The notes beneath the pieces are model-generated. The model did not search any database. It saw only the letters and a program-made list of their open reading frames with translations, and was not told the DNA's origin. A program made the translations under genes and the position numbers. This document shows positions 1-8,635 of a stretch of DNA of 64,000 nt, piece after piece; position 1 is the first letter of the stretch; each line of letters begins with the position of its first letter. Source of the DNA: Pseudomonadota bacterium (GTDB lineage Bacteria; Pseudomonadota; Alphaproteobacteria; Rhizobiales; Methylopilaceae); the NCBI GenBank assembly GCA_023388965.1, contig JAEWFF010000004.1, positions 69,501 to 133,500 of the forward strand. Reading direction: 5' to 3'.

Positions 1-618
1 GGTCTCGTCCGGCAGAGGCGCGTCGTCGACGAGGAAGTCCATACGCTCGGCGACATTGTCCTCGCTTTCCGAGACCGGCGCGTTCAGAGACATGTCCGGA
101 CCGGACAGGCGCGAATCCATCAGCGCCACATCCTTTTCCGAAACGCCGACGGCGCGCGCGATGCGGCGATGCACTTCGGTGGGCGACAGATCCTCATCGC
201 GGCCGAGCCGCCAGCGCAGCCGCCGCAGGCTGAAGAACAGCGCCTTCTGGTTCGAGGACGTTCCACCGCGCACGATGGACCAGTTGCGCAGGATGTGATC
301 CTGGATCGAGGCGCGTATCCACCATGTCGCATAGGTCGAAAAGCGCACTTCGCGTTCCGGCTCGAACCGCGCCGCCGCTTCCAGCAGCCCGACATGGCCT
401 TCCTGAATCAGATCGGCGACGGGAAGCCCGTAATGACGAAAGCGCGCGGCGATGGAGATGACGAGACGCATATGCGCGGCCGCCAGCCGGTGCAGCGCCG
501 CCTCGTCGCGCTCGTATTTCCACAATTGCGCGAGTTCGCGTTCTTCATCGCGCTCAAGAAAGGGCGCGTTCATCGCCGCCCGCATCAGGCCATGGCGTAT
601 GCCGTTACTCTGAGCCAT
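1..618 (-). CDS. rpoH: RNA polymerase sigma-32 type factor RpoH, C-terminus cut by window edge
   Basis: Alternative sigma factor of the heat-shock (RpoH) class, which directs RNA polymerase to stress promoters. 206 residues are visible and the frame stays open to base 1, so roughly the last third (region 4) lies outside; family members are near 290-300 residues. Region 2 is clear (DLIQEGHVGLLEA, then RFSTYATWWIRASIQDHILR). It is followed by the RpoH box QKALFFSLR, the stretch that separates RpoH from housekeeping sigma factors. The ATG at 618 is preceded by AGGGAGAA about 7 bases upstream. The gene follows carD on the same strand but is separated from it by a strong terminator, so it probably has its own promoter in 619-711. 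Rhizobiales often carry more than one rpoH; which paralogue this is cannot be told here. Confidence 0.95.
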   Translation of the reverse strand, partial: MAQSNGIRHGLMRAAMNAPFLERDEERELAQLWKYERDEAALHRLAAAHMRLVISIAARFRHYGLPVADLIQEGHVGLLEAAARFEPEREVRFSTYATWWIRASIQDHILRNWSIVRGGTSSNQKALFFSLRRLRWRLGRDEDLSPTEVHRRIARAVGVSEKDVALMDSRLSGPDMSLNAPVSESEDNVAERMDFLVDDAPLPDET

Positions 619-711
619 CGCGCAATTCTCCCTTGGCTGACGGGGGTGGCGGCAAAGCCGCATTCGTCAACGCGCGAGGGCTTGAAGAGTTCAGCGCACG
701 CCCTAGGCAAC

Positions 712-741
712 AAAAAAGCCCGGCGCGAAGGCCGGGCTTTT
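712..741 (-). terminator. Rho-independent terminator of carD
   Basis: A 7-base-pair GC stem (GCCCGGC/GCCGGGC) with a 6-base loop is flanked by A and T runs. Read leftward it ends in six T, about 20 bases after the carD stop. The stem is nearly symmetric, so it may also stop rightward transcription. Confidence 0.9.
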
Positions 742-761
742 GCATTCATCCGTCAGGCGGA

Positions 762-1757
762 TCAGGCCGCTTCGGCCTCGTCGCCGTCCTCGGCCTCGTC
801 GCCCTCGGCGGCTTCGGCCTTGGCCTGGCCGCGCTTGGGGCCCTTGGCCAGCATGGCCTCGATCTTCTTGACCGCTTCCGAATCCGTCAGCTTCTCGACG
901 GCGGAGAGTTCGCGTGCCATGCGGTCCAGAGCGGCCTCGTAAAGCTGGCGCTCGGAATAGGACTGCTCCGGCTGCGTCTCGGCGCGGTGCAGGTCGCGAA
1001 CGACCTCGGCGATGGCGATCAGATCGCCCGAATTGATCTTGGCCTCATATTCCTGGGCGCGGCGCGACCACATCGTGCGCTTCACACGGGCGCGGCCCTT
1101 CAGCGTTTCGAGCGCCTTGCCCATGATGTCGCCCGACGACAGCTTGCGCATGCCGACGCTCTCGACCTTGGACACCGGAACGCGAAGCGTCATCTTGTCC
1201 TTGGCGAAGGTGATGACGAACAGTTCGAGCTTGTAGCCCGCGATTTCCTGTTCCTCGATCGCCGCGATCTGGCCGACGCCATGCGCCGGGTACACGATGT
1301 ACTCGCCGGTCTTGAAACCCTGTTTGTTGCTCGTCTTCTTCGTTGCCGCTTCTTTTGTCATAATATCCTTGTGCACTTCGGGAGCCGCACGGCCCTGGGC
1401 CGGCGGAGGAGCCGCCTCGACGGCGGGTTTGGCTGCAACAGCCGGTGTAACGGGCGTCTTCTCGGCCGCCGCCTTGTTTTCGGCGCTCGCCTTGGCCGTG
1501 GCGGGCTTCGAAGCCGCCGGCCTGGCCTTGGGTGCGGTCGCGGCCTTGGCCGGTGCCTTTGCCTTGACGTTCTCGGCCGCCGCGGCTTTCGCCTTGCCCG
1601 CGGAGGACGCCTGTTTGGCAGAAGGGCGCGGGGCCGCCTTTGCAGGCGCCGGTTTCTTGGTCTGCACCGTGGCTTTGGCGACCGGTTTGGACGCCTTCAT
1701 GGCCGGTTTCTTGGCCGTCTTCGCGGCCGCTGCCTTCTTGGCCGGTTTTGCCGGCAT
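762..1757 (-). CDS. carD: CarD family transcription regulator with long Lys/Ala-rich N-terminal extension
   Basis: CarD proteins bind the RNA polymerase beta subunit and stabilise open promoter complexes. The CarD/TRCF-like fold starts near residue 148 (FKTGEYIVYPAHGVGQI), and an alpha-helical DNA-contacting part follows (KRTMWSRRAQEYEAKI). Residues 1-132 are low-complexity Ala/Lys/Pro resembling histone H1 tails; residues 310-331 are acidic. Two starts look usable. The ATG at 1757 has AAAGGA 7 bases upstream and gives 331 residues. An in-frame ATG at 1361 (Met133) has AAGGA 4 bases upstream and gives 199 residues, close to ordinary alphaproteobacterial CarD length. Either one or both may be used. 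The gene lies between fdxA and rpoH, and each boundary carries a terminator. Confidence 0.93.
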   Translation of the reverse strand: MPAKPAKKAAAAKTAKKPAMKASKPVAKATVQTKKPAPAKAAPRPSAKQASSAGKAKAAAAENVKAKAPAKAATAPKARPAASKPATAKASAENKAAAEKTPVTPAVAAKPAVEAAPPPAQGRAAPEVHKDIMTKEAATKKTSNKQGFKTGEYIVYPAHGVGQIAAIEEQEIAGYKLELFVITFAKDKMTLRVPVSKVESVGMRKLSSGDIMGKALETLKGRARVKRTMWSRRAQEYEAKINSGDLIAIAEVVRDLHRAETQPEQSYSERQLYEAALDRMARELSAVEKLTDSEAVKKIEAMLAKGPKRGQAKAEAAEGDEAEDGDEAEAA

Positions 1758-1856
1758 GGTGCGGTCCTTTCTGCCCGCCCCGAAAGGCGGAACGAATGGC
1801 CGGGGCCCCGGAGAGGGACGGCGACGGCCGGACTTGAATCCTGAAAGCCGGTCGTG

Positions 1857-1883
1857 AAAAAAGGCTCCGTATTCTACGGAGCC
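1857..1883 (-). terminator. Rho-independent terminator downstream of fdxA
   Basis: A perfect 9-base-pair stem (GGCTCCGTA/TACGGAGCC) with a 3-base loop is followed, reading leftward, by six T. It lies between fdxA and carD and separates the two transcripts. Confidence 0.88.
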
Positions 1884-2047
1884 CCCGCCCCCGTCAGGGG
1901 GATGTCTGACGCGGAAAAGACCCTACCACAAAATTGTCATTTCAGCAAATGAACGCTGGGCTTATGGCAAATATGCCACACATCGCGGTGACAGCACCGT
2001 AAACGCCGGGCGCTCCGGCCCATGCCCTCGGCGGGAAAAGCCTGCCG

Positions 2048-2383
2048 TCAGCTTCCGTCGCCGGGTTCCGGCGAAAGCAGTTCCAGCTTGCCGGGCTTGC
2101 CGTCCCATTCCTTGCTGTCGGCGGGGGGCGTGCCCTTCTCGCTGATATTCGGCCATGTTTTGGAATATTGGGCGTTCAGTTCCAGCCAGCTTTCGAGACC
2201 GCCGACCGTATCGGGCTTGATGGCCTCGGCCGGGCATTCGGGTTCGCACACGCCGCAATCGATGCACTCGTCGGGATGGATGACGAGCATGTTCTCGCCT
2301 TCATAGAAGCAATCGACGGGGCACACCTCGACGCAGTCCATATATTTGCATTTGATGCAATTTTCCGTGACGACGTAGGGCAT
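2048..2383 (-). CDS. fdxA: Seven-iron ferredoxin FdxA ([3Fe-4S][4Fe-4S])
   Basis: Small soluble electron carrier of 111 residues, normal for the FdxA/Azotobacter FdI family. By analogy with that family, Cys9, Cys17, Cys21 and Cys50 would hold the 3Fe cluster, and Cys25, Cys40, Cys43 and Cys46 the 4Fe cluster; all eight are present, as is the typical C-terminal extension after residue 60. The N-terminus MPYVVTENCIKCKYMDCVEV is characteristic. It lies downstream of the S4 gene on the same strand with a 69-base gap, in an order (helicase, S4, fdxA, carD) familiar from Rhizobiales. The redox partner is not evident from the neighbours. Confidence 0.95.
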   Translation of the reverse strand: MPYVVTENCIKCKYMDCVEVCPVDCFYEGENMLVIHPDECIDCGVCEPECPAEAIKPDTVGGLESWLELNAQYSKTWPNISEKGTPPADSKEWDGKPGKLELLSPEPGDGS

Positions 2384-2452
2384 GCGGGGAGTGTCCTGGA
2401 ACGAGTGTGATCTTTTGCCTAGTCGAGGCGGCCGGACGGCGCAAGCCGCCGT

Positions 2453-2827
2453 CTAGTCGCGCCCCTTGATTTGGTCAATGAGCCGCCGGTCCCGTTTGGT
2501 CGGGCGCCCTGCTCCCGCATCGCGCACGAGGCCCGGCGCGGGCGGCGCCTCCCGCGCGGCGGGCGGCGGGCTGCGATCCTCATATAGGGTCTGGGCGGCC
2601 GGAAATCCGCCTCTCCTGTCCGCAAAAGCCCGGATTTCGAGCACTTTCACCCGCTCATCGAGCGCGATGGTGAGCACGTCCCCCACCTTGACCGCATGGC
2701 TTGCGGCCGTCAGGCGGGTGCCGTTGAGGCGCACATAGCCGGCTTCGACCAGTTTCTGCGCCGCCGTGCGCGTGCGCGTCACCCGCGCATGCCAGAGCCA
2801 TTTGTCGACGCGCTGGCGCGTGTCCAT
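2453..2827 (-). CDS. S4-domain RNA-binding protein, Hsp15-like
   Basis: 124 residues. An S4 RNA-binding domain occupies about residues 6-70 (RVDKWLWHARVTRTRTAAQK, then GYVRLNGTRL and VKVGDVLTI), as in the heat-shock protein Hsp15 (HslR). In E. coli that protein recovers stalled 50S subunits carrying nascent chains. The C-terminal 50 residues are Pro/Arg-rich and basic, ending RRLIDQIKGRD. The ATG begins on the base directly after the stop of the upstream helicase gene, so translation is probably coupled. The role is inferred from the family; the partner helicase suggests RNA metabolism. Confidence 0.85.
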   Translation of the reverse strand: MDTRQRVDKWLWHARVTRTRTAAQKLVEAGYVRLNGTRLTAASHAVKVGDVLTIALDERVKVLEIRAFADRRGGFPAAQTLYEDRSPPPAAREAPPAPGLVRDAGAGRPTKRDRRLIDQIKGRD

Positions 2828-5800
2828 TCAGGATTTGGGCTTGTCGCCTTCGAGCTGGGCCTTGAGCCCGGCCAGAGCGGCGAAGGGCGAATTGGGGTCC
2901 AGCGGACGCTCGCGCCGCTCGGGCGGCCTGCGGTCGGGCTTCGGCCCGGCAAACGGACGCTGCCCCTTCTCGCCCTTGCCCCGCTCCCATTTGCCCCGGT
3001 CCGGCCGGCCCCCGTGCTCCTTCCCCTTCGCGCGGTCCTTGCCCTTCGCGCCCGTGCGCGGCGCGCCGCCTTCGGGCCGTTCGCGCCGGGGCTGGTCGCC
3101 GCGTTCCGGACGGCCCTGTTTCCGGTTGTCCGTACGACGATAATCCGCGCGGCCGGGACGCCAGATCTCGATCATGGCCGGCTCGGCAGGCGCATCGGCG
3201 GAAGCTTCGGCGGAAGCTTCGGCGGAAGACGCTTCGACAGAAGACGCATCGGCCGCAGGATCGGCGACGGCCTCCGCTTCGGCTTGCGCTGCATCCGCAC
3301 CGGATTCCGCCGGCGCAGCATCGGCGGGCTGCTCCGCACCCTCTTCCACAGTGTCGAGCGCGGGTTCGGGCTCGGCCTCGGCTTCACTCGCCGTCTCGGC
3401 GGGCGCGGATTCGGCTGGTGCCGCAACGTCCTCCGAATGTACGGACGGCGCCGCTTCAACATCAACCTCAGCCTCTGACGGCACCGCGTCCGGCGCGCTA
3501 TCGGCGACAGGCGGCGGCGCGGGACGACGTTCCATGCGATAGCCGAGCGCGCGCAAAATGGCGTTGAAATCCTCGCCCGCGCAGCCGGTCAGCGACGTCA
3601 TGGCAACGGTCACTGTGAAGCCATTGCCGTCGGCGGCGCCGGGCGGCGGCTCACCGGGCGTCACGCCCGGACGATAGCCGATCGCCGGCCGGATCAGATC
3701 GGCGAGACGTTCCAGAATATCGACGCGCACCGCACGGTCCTGACACAGCCGGTAGCCGAGCACGCGATAGAGATCGACGGGAACGGCGGTATCCGCCTTG
3801 AAGCTGGTGCGGCCGCTGGCGGCCAGAGCCGGAATGTCGTCGAGCGCCGACACGTCCACATTGCCGTGCAGCGCCCAGAGCTGCGCGGCAAGGGCGCGCG
3901 GCGCGGGCTTCATGAGAGCGGGTAGGTACAGATGATAGGCGCCGAACCGCACACCGAGCGTGCGCAGGCTCGCCCGCGCATCCTGTTCGAGCCCTTTCAC
4001 CTCGGCCGCGACGCGCCCGCGATCGAGCACGCCCAGCGCCTCGACGATCTGGAATGCGAGGCCCCGCGCAATGCCGGTGAGGCTCTCGGTCTTCTCCAGC
4101 GCCAGCAGCGGCCCGAGCAGGCGGTTGATGTGGTGGTCGATCCAGGTCTGCAGACGCGCTTCGGCTTTCTCGCGGTCCGGCCCCTGAAGCGTGTCGTCGG
4201 CGATGATCAGCGCGCGCGGCGAAAGCGCGCGGTCTCCGGGCGAGAGCTTGCCGGTCGGCTCGCCGAGCCAGCGCAAAGTGCCGTCCGAGGACAGAACCAC
4301 ATCCGCATCCGGCGCGGCGGCGAGCTTGTCGGCACGGCGCGTGAATTCTCCGCTCAGGGCTTTCTGCGCGGCGGCGCGCAGCGCGCGCCCGTCCTCGCCC
4401 TCGGCGCTTGAATCGGCGGTGAAACGGAACGCAGACAGATGTCCGACATGCTGGCCTTCGACCAGCACGTCCCCCGTATCGGTTATTTCCGCGTCCAACA
4501 TGTCCTTGTCCCTGAGACGGCGCATCAGGACCGACGACCGGCGGTCCACGAAACGCTGGGTAAGCTGTTCGTGCAGCGCATCCGACAATTTGTCTTCAAC
4601 GCCGCGTGTGCGCTGCTGCCAATGATCCGGATCGGCAAGCCAGTCCGGCCGGTTGGCAACGAATGTCCAGGTACGGATATGCGCTATCCGTGCCGAGAGT
4701 GTGTCGATATCCCCGTCGGTCCGGTCGCTTTGGGCGACCTGCCTGGCGATCCAGTCCTCGGGGATTTTACCCTCTCGCATCAAAAAACCATAGAGGGACG
4801 AGACAATCTCGGCATGGGCCTGCGGCGAGGTCTTCCGGTAGTCCGGAATCTGGCAGACCTCCCACAACCGCTCCACGGCCGCCGCCCCTTTTGCGAGCGC
4901 CCGCACATCCGGATCGCGCACCGCGTGTTCCAGCGCCTGCATGTCCTCGCCGGTCGGCGCGCGCGTCAGTCCCGCTTCGGTCGGCGAGACGGCGAGGCTG
5001 AGCCCCAGCATTTCGAGCGAGGAATAATCGAGCGCCGTATTGCGCCATTGCATGAGACGTACGGACTCGAAATTGTGGCTCTCCAGCCGCTCCACCAGTT
5101 CGTGCTCGAAAGGCGGACAGCGGCCCGTCGTGCCGAATGTGCCGTCGCGCAGATGCCGTCCCGCGCGGCCCGCGATCTGGCCGAATTCGGACGGGTTGAG
5201 GCGGCGGAACTGGAAGCCATCGAATTTGCGGTCGCCGGCGAACGCGATGTGATCGACATCGAGATTGAGGCCCATGCCGATGGCGTCCGTCGCCACGAGA
5301 TATTCGACATCGCCGTTCTGGTAGAGCTCGACCTGCGCGTTTCTCGTGCGCGGCGACAGCGCGCCGAGCACGACCGCCGCACCGCCGCGCTGGCGGCGGA
5401 TCAGTTCCGCGATGGCGTAGACCTCGTCGGCGGAGAACGCGACGACGGCGGAGCGGCGCGGCAGGCGCGTGATCTTCTTCTCGCCCGCAAAGGTAAGGTG
5501 CGAGAGCCGCGGGCGGCCGAGAATGTTCACGCCCGGCAGGAGCCGCTCCACGAGCGGGCGCATGGTCGCCGCGCCGAGCAGCAGGGTCTCGCTGCGGCCG
5601 CGCCGGTTGAGAATGCGGTCCGTAAAGACATGGCCGCGGTCGAGATCGGAGGCGATCTGGATTTCGTCGACGGCGACGAAATCGACCTCGATATCCTGCG
5701 GCATCGCCTCGATGGTCGAGACCCAGAAGCGCGCATTCGGCGGCTTGATCTTCTCCTCGCCGGTGATCAGCGCGACCTTGTCCTTGCCGACCTTCTCGAC

Positions 5801-5974
5801 CACGCGGCCATAAACCTCGCGCGCGAGCAGGCGCAGCGGCAGGCCGATCAGGCCGGACGAATGCGCCACCATGCGCTCGATGGCGAGATGGGTCTTGCCG
5901 GTATTGGTCGGCCCGAGAACGGCTGTGACGTTACGCCCGCGCTCGGCGGACGAGAGGGTTCGGCTGCGCGCCAT
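2828..5974 (-). CDS. Suv3/MgpS-type superfamily 2 RNA helicase
   Basis: 1048 residues. The N-terminal half is an SF2 helicase core with Walker A GPTNTGKTH (about residues 21-29), the DEIQ motif II near residue 103 and, further on, the Suv3-type motif QIAGRAGRHLRDGTFG. A Suv3-like C-terminal helical region follows, then a region to about residue 830 that contributes to the family length. Residues from about 840 are low complexity: first acidic Ala/Glu/Asp, then basic Arg/Lys/Gly-rich up to about 1030, as often seen in RNA-binding tails. Mitochondrial Suv3 unwinds RNA for degradation; the bacterial role is less defined. The start at 5974 has no strong ribosome binding site. The gene is followed directly by the S4 gene. 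Confidence 0.88.
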   Translation of the reverse strand: MARSRTLSSAERGRNVTAVLGPTNTGKTHLAIERMVAHSSGLIGLPLRLLAREVYGRVVEKVGKDKVALITGEEKIKPPNARFWVSTIEAMPQDIEVDFVAVDEIQIASDLDRGHVFTDRILNRRGRSETLLLGAATMRPLVERLLPGVNILGRPRLSHLTFAGEKKITRLPRRSAVVAFSADEVYAIAELIRRQRGGAAVVLGALSPRTRNAQVELYQNGDVEYLVATDAIGMGLNLDVDHIAFAGDRKFDGFQFRRLNPSEFGQIAGRAGRHLRDGTFGTTGRCPPFEHELVERLESHNFESVRLMQWRNTALDYSSLEMLGLSLAVSPTEAGLTRAPTGEDMQALEHAVRDPDVRALAKGAAAVERLWEVCQIPDYRKTSPQAHAEIVSSLYGFLMREGKIPEDWIARQVAQSDRTDGDIDTLSARIAHIRTWTFVANRPDWLADPDHWQQRTRGVEDKLSDALHEQLTQRFVDRRSSVLMRRLRDKDMLDAEITDTGDVLVEGQHVGHLSAFRFTADSSAEGEDGRALRAAAQKALSGEFTRRADKLAAAPDADVVLSSDGTLRWLGEPTGKLSPGDRALSPRALIIADDTLQGPDREKAEARLQTWIDHHINRLLGPLLALEKTESLTGIARGLAFQIVEALGVLDRGRVAAEVKGLEQDARASLRTLGVRFGAYHLYLPALMKPAPRALAAQLWALHGNVDVSALDDIPALAASGRTSFKADTAVPVDLYRVLGYRLCQDRAVRVDILERLADLIRPAIGYRPGVTPGEPPPGAADGNGFTVTVAMTSLTGCAGEDFNAILRALGYRMERRPAPPPVADSAPDAVPSEAEVDVEAAPSVHSEDVAAPAESAPAETASEAEAEPEPALDTVEEGAEQPADAAPAESGADAAQAEAEAVADPAADASSVEASSAEASAEASADAPAEPAMIEIWRPGRADYRRTDNRKQGRPERGDQPRRERPEGGAPRTGAKGKDRAKGKEHGGRPDRGKWERGKGEKGQRPFAGPKPDRRPPERRERPLDPNSPFAALAGLKAQLEGDKPKS

Positions 5975-6314
5975 GGCGATCTGGAAATGCGCGCGTCGCG
6001 CATGTTGAGGTGATGGGAGAAGCGCCTCTTTACCACGAAAGGGCGCGGCCTACCCGTTTATTTATGTTAACGCGCCGCCGACGTGAACACGCCCCGAACA
6101 AACCGCGCCCGAATCGCTGACTCGCATGAGAATCCCGTTCTGTTCTTTCGGCGCCGGCGTTAACCTCAGGCCGTAACGGGAACGGAGCCTGACCGAATCG
6201 GCTCATGGGCGATGTTCCCGTTATGCCCCGCCGATATATGGTGGCCGGGCGATAGCCGCATACAGGATGCAGGCCCCGAACATTCCGCATTTGTGGAAAA
6301 CTTGAATCGCCCGG
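5975..6314. other. Intergenic region upstream of the helicase gene
   Basis: 340 bases between two leftward genes. No protein-coding stretch here has a plausible start and family resemblance. It must carry the promoter of the helicase operon, but no convincing -35/-10 pair was recognised. Confidence 0.5.
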
Positions 6315-7199
6315 TTAACGGGCCGTCCCGTTTTCGGACTCGCCGCCGGCCTTGGCCTGGCGGGTCGTGTCGTCCGACGTCGAGAATTCGGCGGCTTCCA
6401 GAATCAGCGTGCCGATCTTGGTGCCCATCGTCACTTTCCACGGCGCCATCATATTGCTGTCGCCGATGGGCACGAGCCAGGCCTCGATGGTGCGGTTCTG
6501 CTCCATATACTGCGCCGACCCCTTGGGCCGATGCCCGGCGATGGCCTTGTAGCTCGCGCGGCAGACGACGGCCGGCCCTTCATAGCCCTTGGGCGTCTTG
6601 ACCATTTCGGTCCGCAGATAGGACAGGCGGATATCGAACCGCTCCGTGCCCTCGAAGATCGGCAGAGTGCGGTCGCAATTGCCGGCCTCCTGCGGCCCGC
6701 CTTTGCTGAGCACCGGCATCAGAAGCGCGGAAATGGGGTCGATGACGCCCTTTCTGTGCTCCTGCGTCAGCGGCACCCGGTCGGGCCGGTAGGGCAGCGG
6801 CGGGTCGATGGCCTCGTGGCGGACCTTGCCGCGCGACATGGCGATGGAGATGCGCCGCTTTTCCGAACTGTCGGCAGAGGCGATGACCGAGCTGACCGGC
6901 CAGACCGCTCCGGCCTGTATCACGCCGGAGGATTTGCCGTTCATCGTGAAGCTCGGCCCCTTGGCGTCGAAATCGAGCGAATAGCGCCCCTTGTCGCCCG
7001 GAAGCGTGCCCGTGACCGTGCCGGTCGCGAAGGTGAAAGGCAGAATGGCGAGACGCACCGTATAGCGGACGGTGAACTGGGTATCGCTGGCGGCGCCGGC
7101 CTGGCCTGCGGCCCCGGCAAGGAGCGCGAGCGCAAGACCGCCCGCCCGCATGGCGCGGAGGGCGCCGCTCAGCGGCAGCCGGGTCGGAAACTCCTGCAT
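6315..7199 (-). CDS. Exported DUF3108 family protein
   Basis: 294 residues from the ATG at 7199, which has GAGGGG just upstream; a TTG at 7244 would add 15 residues. A signal peptide with a hydrophobic core (MRAGGLALALLAGAAG) and a probable Ala-x-Ala cleavage site occupies about residues 17-38, so the protein is periplasmic or envelope-associated. The rest matches DUF3108, a beta-rich family of unknown function common in alphaproteobacteria (opening YTVRLAILPFTFATGTVTG, later IEAWLVPIGD). Two cysteines (in NCDRTLPIF and VVCRASY) could pair. The gene is transcribed away from rpmB and shares the intergenic region 7200-7484 with it. Confidence 0.8.
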   Translation of the reverse strand: MQEFPTRLPLSGALRAMRAGGLALALLAGAAGQAGAASDTQFTVRYTVRLAILPFTFATGTVTGTLPGDKGRYSLDFDAKGPSFTMNGKSSGVIQAGAVWPVSSVIASADSSEKRRISIAMSRGKVRHEAIDPPLPYRPDRVPLTQEHRKGVIDPISALLMPVLSKGGPQEAGNCDRTLPIFEGTERFDIRLSYLRTEMVKTPKGYEGPAVVCRASYKAIAGHRPKGSAQYMEQNRTIEAWLVPIGDSNMMAPWKVTMGTKIGTLILEAAEFSTSDDTTRQAKAGGESENGTAR

Positions 7200-7341
7200 G
7201 GCCCCTCGATCGCCCGACGGAGACGATTCAATATGGTACGACAATGCGGCAGGAATGGCCCCGCGTCGAGCGGGGCAATGGCGAATGCCGGCGGGCGTTG
7301 CGCGGGAGACTCACTTTTGAGCCTCTCCCCCGGCCTTTTCC

Positions 7342-7371
7342 TTGACGTTTCCGCTGCTCCGCGCCTATACA
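7342..7371 (+). promoter_or_regulatory. Probable sigma-70 promoter of rpmB
   Basis: TTGACG at 7342-7347 and TATACA at 7366-7371 are separated by 18 bases. This predicts a start near 7378 and an untranslated leader of about 105 bases before rpmB. Confidence 0.7.
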
Positions 7372-7484
7372 CCCCAACCTTCGAGCGCGCGAACGCACTC
7401 GGGCCATTCCTCCTTCGCGGAAAAGAATGATCCGGCGTCAGGCCCGTGCTCGCACCCGTTATTCTTTTTGAACAGGAGCCTGCG

Positions 7485-7781
7485 ATGTCGCGGCGCTGCG
7501 AACTGACCGGCAAGGCCCCCCAGACGGGCCATCTCGTCAGCCATTCCAACCGTAAGACCAAGACGCGGTTTCTCCCGAATCTCGTTCAGGTGAGCCTGCT
7601 CTCCGACGTGCTCGGCCAGTCGGTGCGCCTGCGCATTTCGGCCCATGCCCTGCGCTCGGTCGAGCATCGCGGCGGCCTCGACGCCTTCCTTCTGAAGGCT
7701 TCCGAGAGCGACCTGTCGCAGAAGGCCCTGGAACTGCGCCGCAAGATCGTCAAGGCCACGACCGAGGCCAAGGCGGCCTGA
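7485..7781 (+). CDS. rpmB: 50S ribosomal protein L28
   Basis: Component of the large ribosomal subunit. 98 residues, the usual alphaproteobacterial length. It opens MSRRCELTGKAPQTGH, continues with HLVSHSNRKTKTRFLPN, the family hallmark, and ends in a Lys/Ala-rich helix. The ATG at 7485 follows AGGAG with a 6-base spacer. The stop is 4 bases from the next gene, so the VUT transporter gene is probably co-transcribed. The leader contains an 8-base inverted repeat (7421-7428 with 7461-7468) ending just before the ribosome binding site. Confidence 0.97.
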   Translation: MSRRCELTGKAPQTGHLVSHSNRKTKTRFLPNLVQVSLLSDVLGQSVRLRISAHALRSVEHRGGLDAFLLKASESDLSQKALELRRKIVKATTEAKAA

Positions 7782-7785
7782 GGTC

Positions 7786-8433
7786 ATGACGGACCGCCGC
7801 GGAGCGGGCTTCGGCCCGCTCGCCGTTCCCGTCCTCGCGATGACCGCGGTCGTCGTGCTGTCGAATTTTGCCGTCCAGTATCCGGTTCAGGGCCGCATCG
7901 GCCCGGTGGATCTCGCCGATCTCCTGACCTGGGGCGCATTCACCTATCCGCTTGCCTTCCTCGTCAACGATCTGACCAATCGGCGCTTCGGCGTTGCCGC
8001 GACGCGCCGCGTCGTCTGCGTCGGCTTTGCCGTTGCCGTCGTGCTGTCCGTCTGGCTGGCGACGCCCCGCATCGCCATCGCCTCCGGCTCGGCCTTTCTG
8101 GCGGGGCAGCTTCTCGATGTGACCGTCTTCAACTGGCTGCGCCGTCAGGCCTGGTGGCGCGCGCCGCTGGCGGGCTCGGTGCTCGGTTCGGTGCTCGACA
8201 CGGCCTTGTTCTTCACCCTCGCCTTTGCGCCGGCCGCCGCACTGATCGGCGCGAGCGATGCGTTCGCCATCGAATATGCGCCCCTGCTCGGCGCGTTCGC
8301 GCCCGACGTTCCGCGCTGGATGTCGTGGGCGCTCGGCGATCTCAGCGTCAAGCTGCTCGCCGCGCTTGTATTGCTGATGCCCTACGGCGCACTGATGAGC
8401 ATTATCCGTCCGTTCGAGGCGGTGCGCAGTTAA
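7786..8433 (+). CDS. VUT family (YhhQ-like) putative queuosine precursor transporter
   Basis: 215 residues, strongly hydrophobic, about six membrane segments (starting near residues 12-30, 42-60, 72-92, 97-112, 125-148 and 175-205). The signature VDLADLLTWGAFTYPLAFLV and NDLTNRRFG matches the VUT/DUF165 family. The E. coli member YhhQ imports queuosine precursors (preQ0/preQ1) for tRNA modification; the substrate here is inferred from the family only. It starts 4 bases after the rpmB stop, so the two are likely one operon. Confidence 0.85.
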   Translation: MTDRRGAGFGPLAVPVLAMTAVVVLSNFAVQYPVQGRIGPVDLADLLTWGAFTYPLAFLVNDLTNRRFGVAATRRVVCVGFAVAVVLSVWLATPRIAIASGSAFLAGQLLDVTVFNWLRRQAWWRAPLAGSVLGSVLDTALFFTLAFAPAAALIGASDAFAIEYAPLLGAFAPDVPRWMSWALGDLSVKLLAALVLLMPYGALMSIIRPFEAVRS

Positions 8434-8440
8434 CCTCTCT

Positions 8441-8581
8441 CCTCTCCCGCCTGCGGGAGAGGACGACTCGCGGGCTGAGGCCCGCGAGCGAGGTGAGGGG
8501 AAAGCCCAAAACTCCGCCCGCTCTATTTCCCCCTCACCCGGAGCGCTGCGCGCTCTCGGCCTCTCCCGTGAACGGGAGAGG
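8441..8581. repeat. Composite palindromic repeat, family A (copy 1)
   Basis: Three hairpins lie between VUT and the phytase-like gene: CCTCTCCCGC/GCGGGAGAGG (8441-8462), CTCGCGGGC/GCCCGCGAG (8467-8488) and CCTCTCCCGT/ACGGGAGAGG (8560-8581). Between them GGTGAGGGGAAA is mirrored by a CCCTCACC arm, so the whole unit is an inverted pair. Related units occur at 26734-26881 and 61953-62092. Confidence 0.85.
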
Positions 8582-8635
8582 CAAACACCGGCCTCTCGGC
8601 CATCCTTCGATGTGGCTCAGGATGAGGTTCAGGGA

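Noticed and set aside
4439..6013. 524-codon open frame opposite the helicase gene
   Set aside because: It is antisense to a well-supported helicase. The frame is open because of high GC third positions and shows no family motif.
8441..8581. CRISPR array or transposon ends
   Set aside because: The repeats are nested palindromes without equal spacers, cas genes or a transposase nearby.
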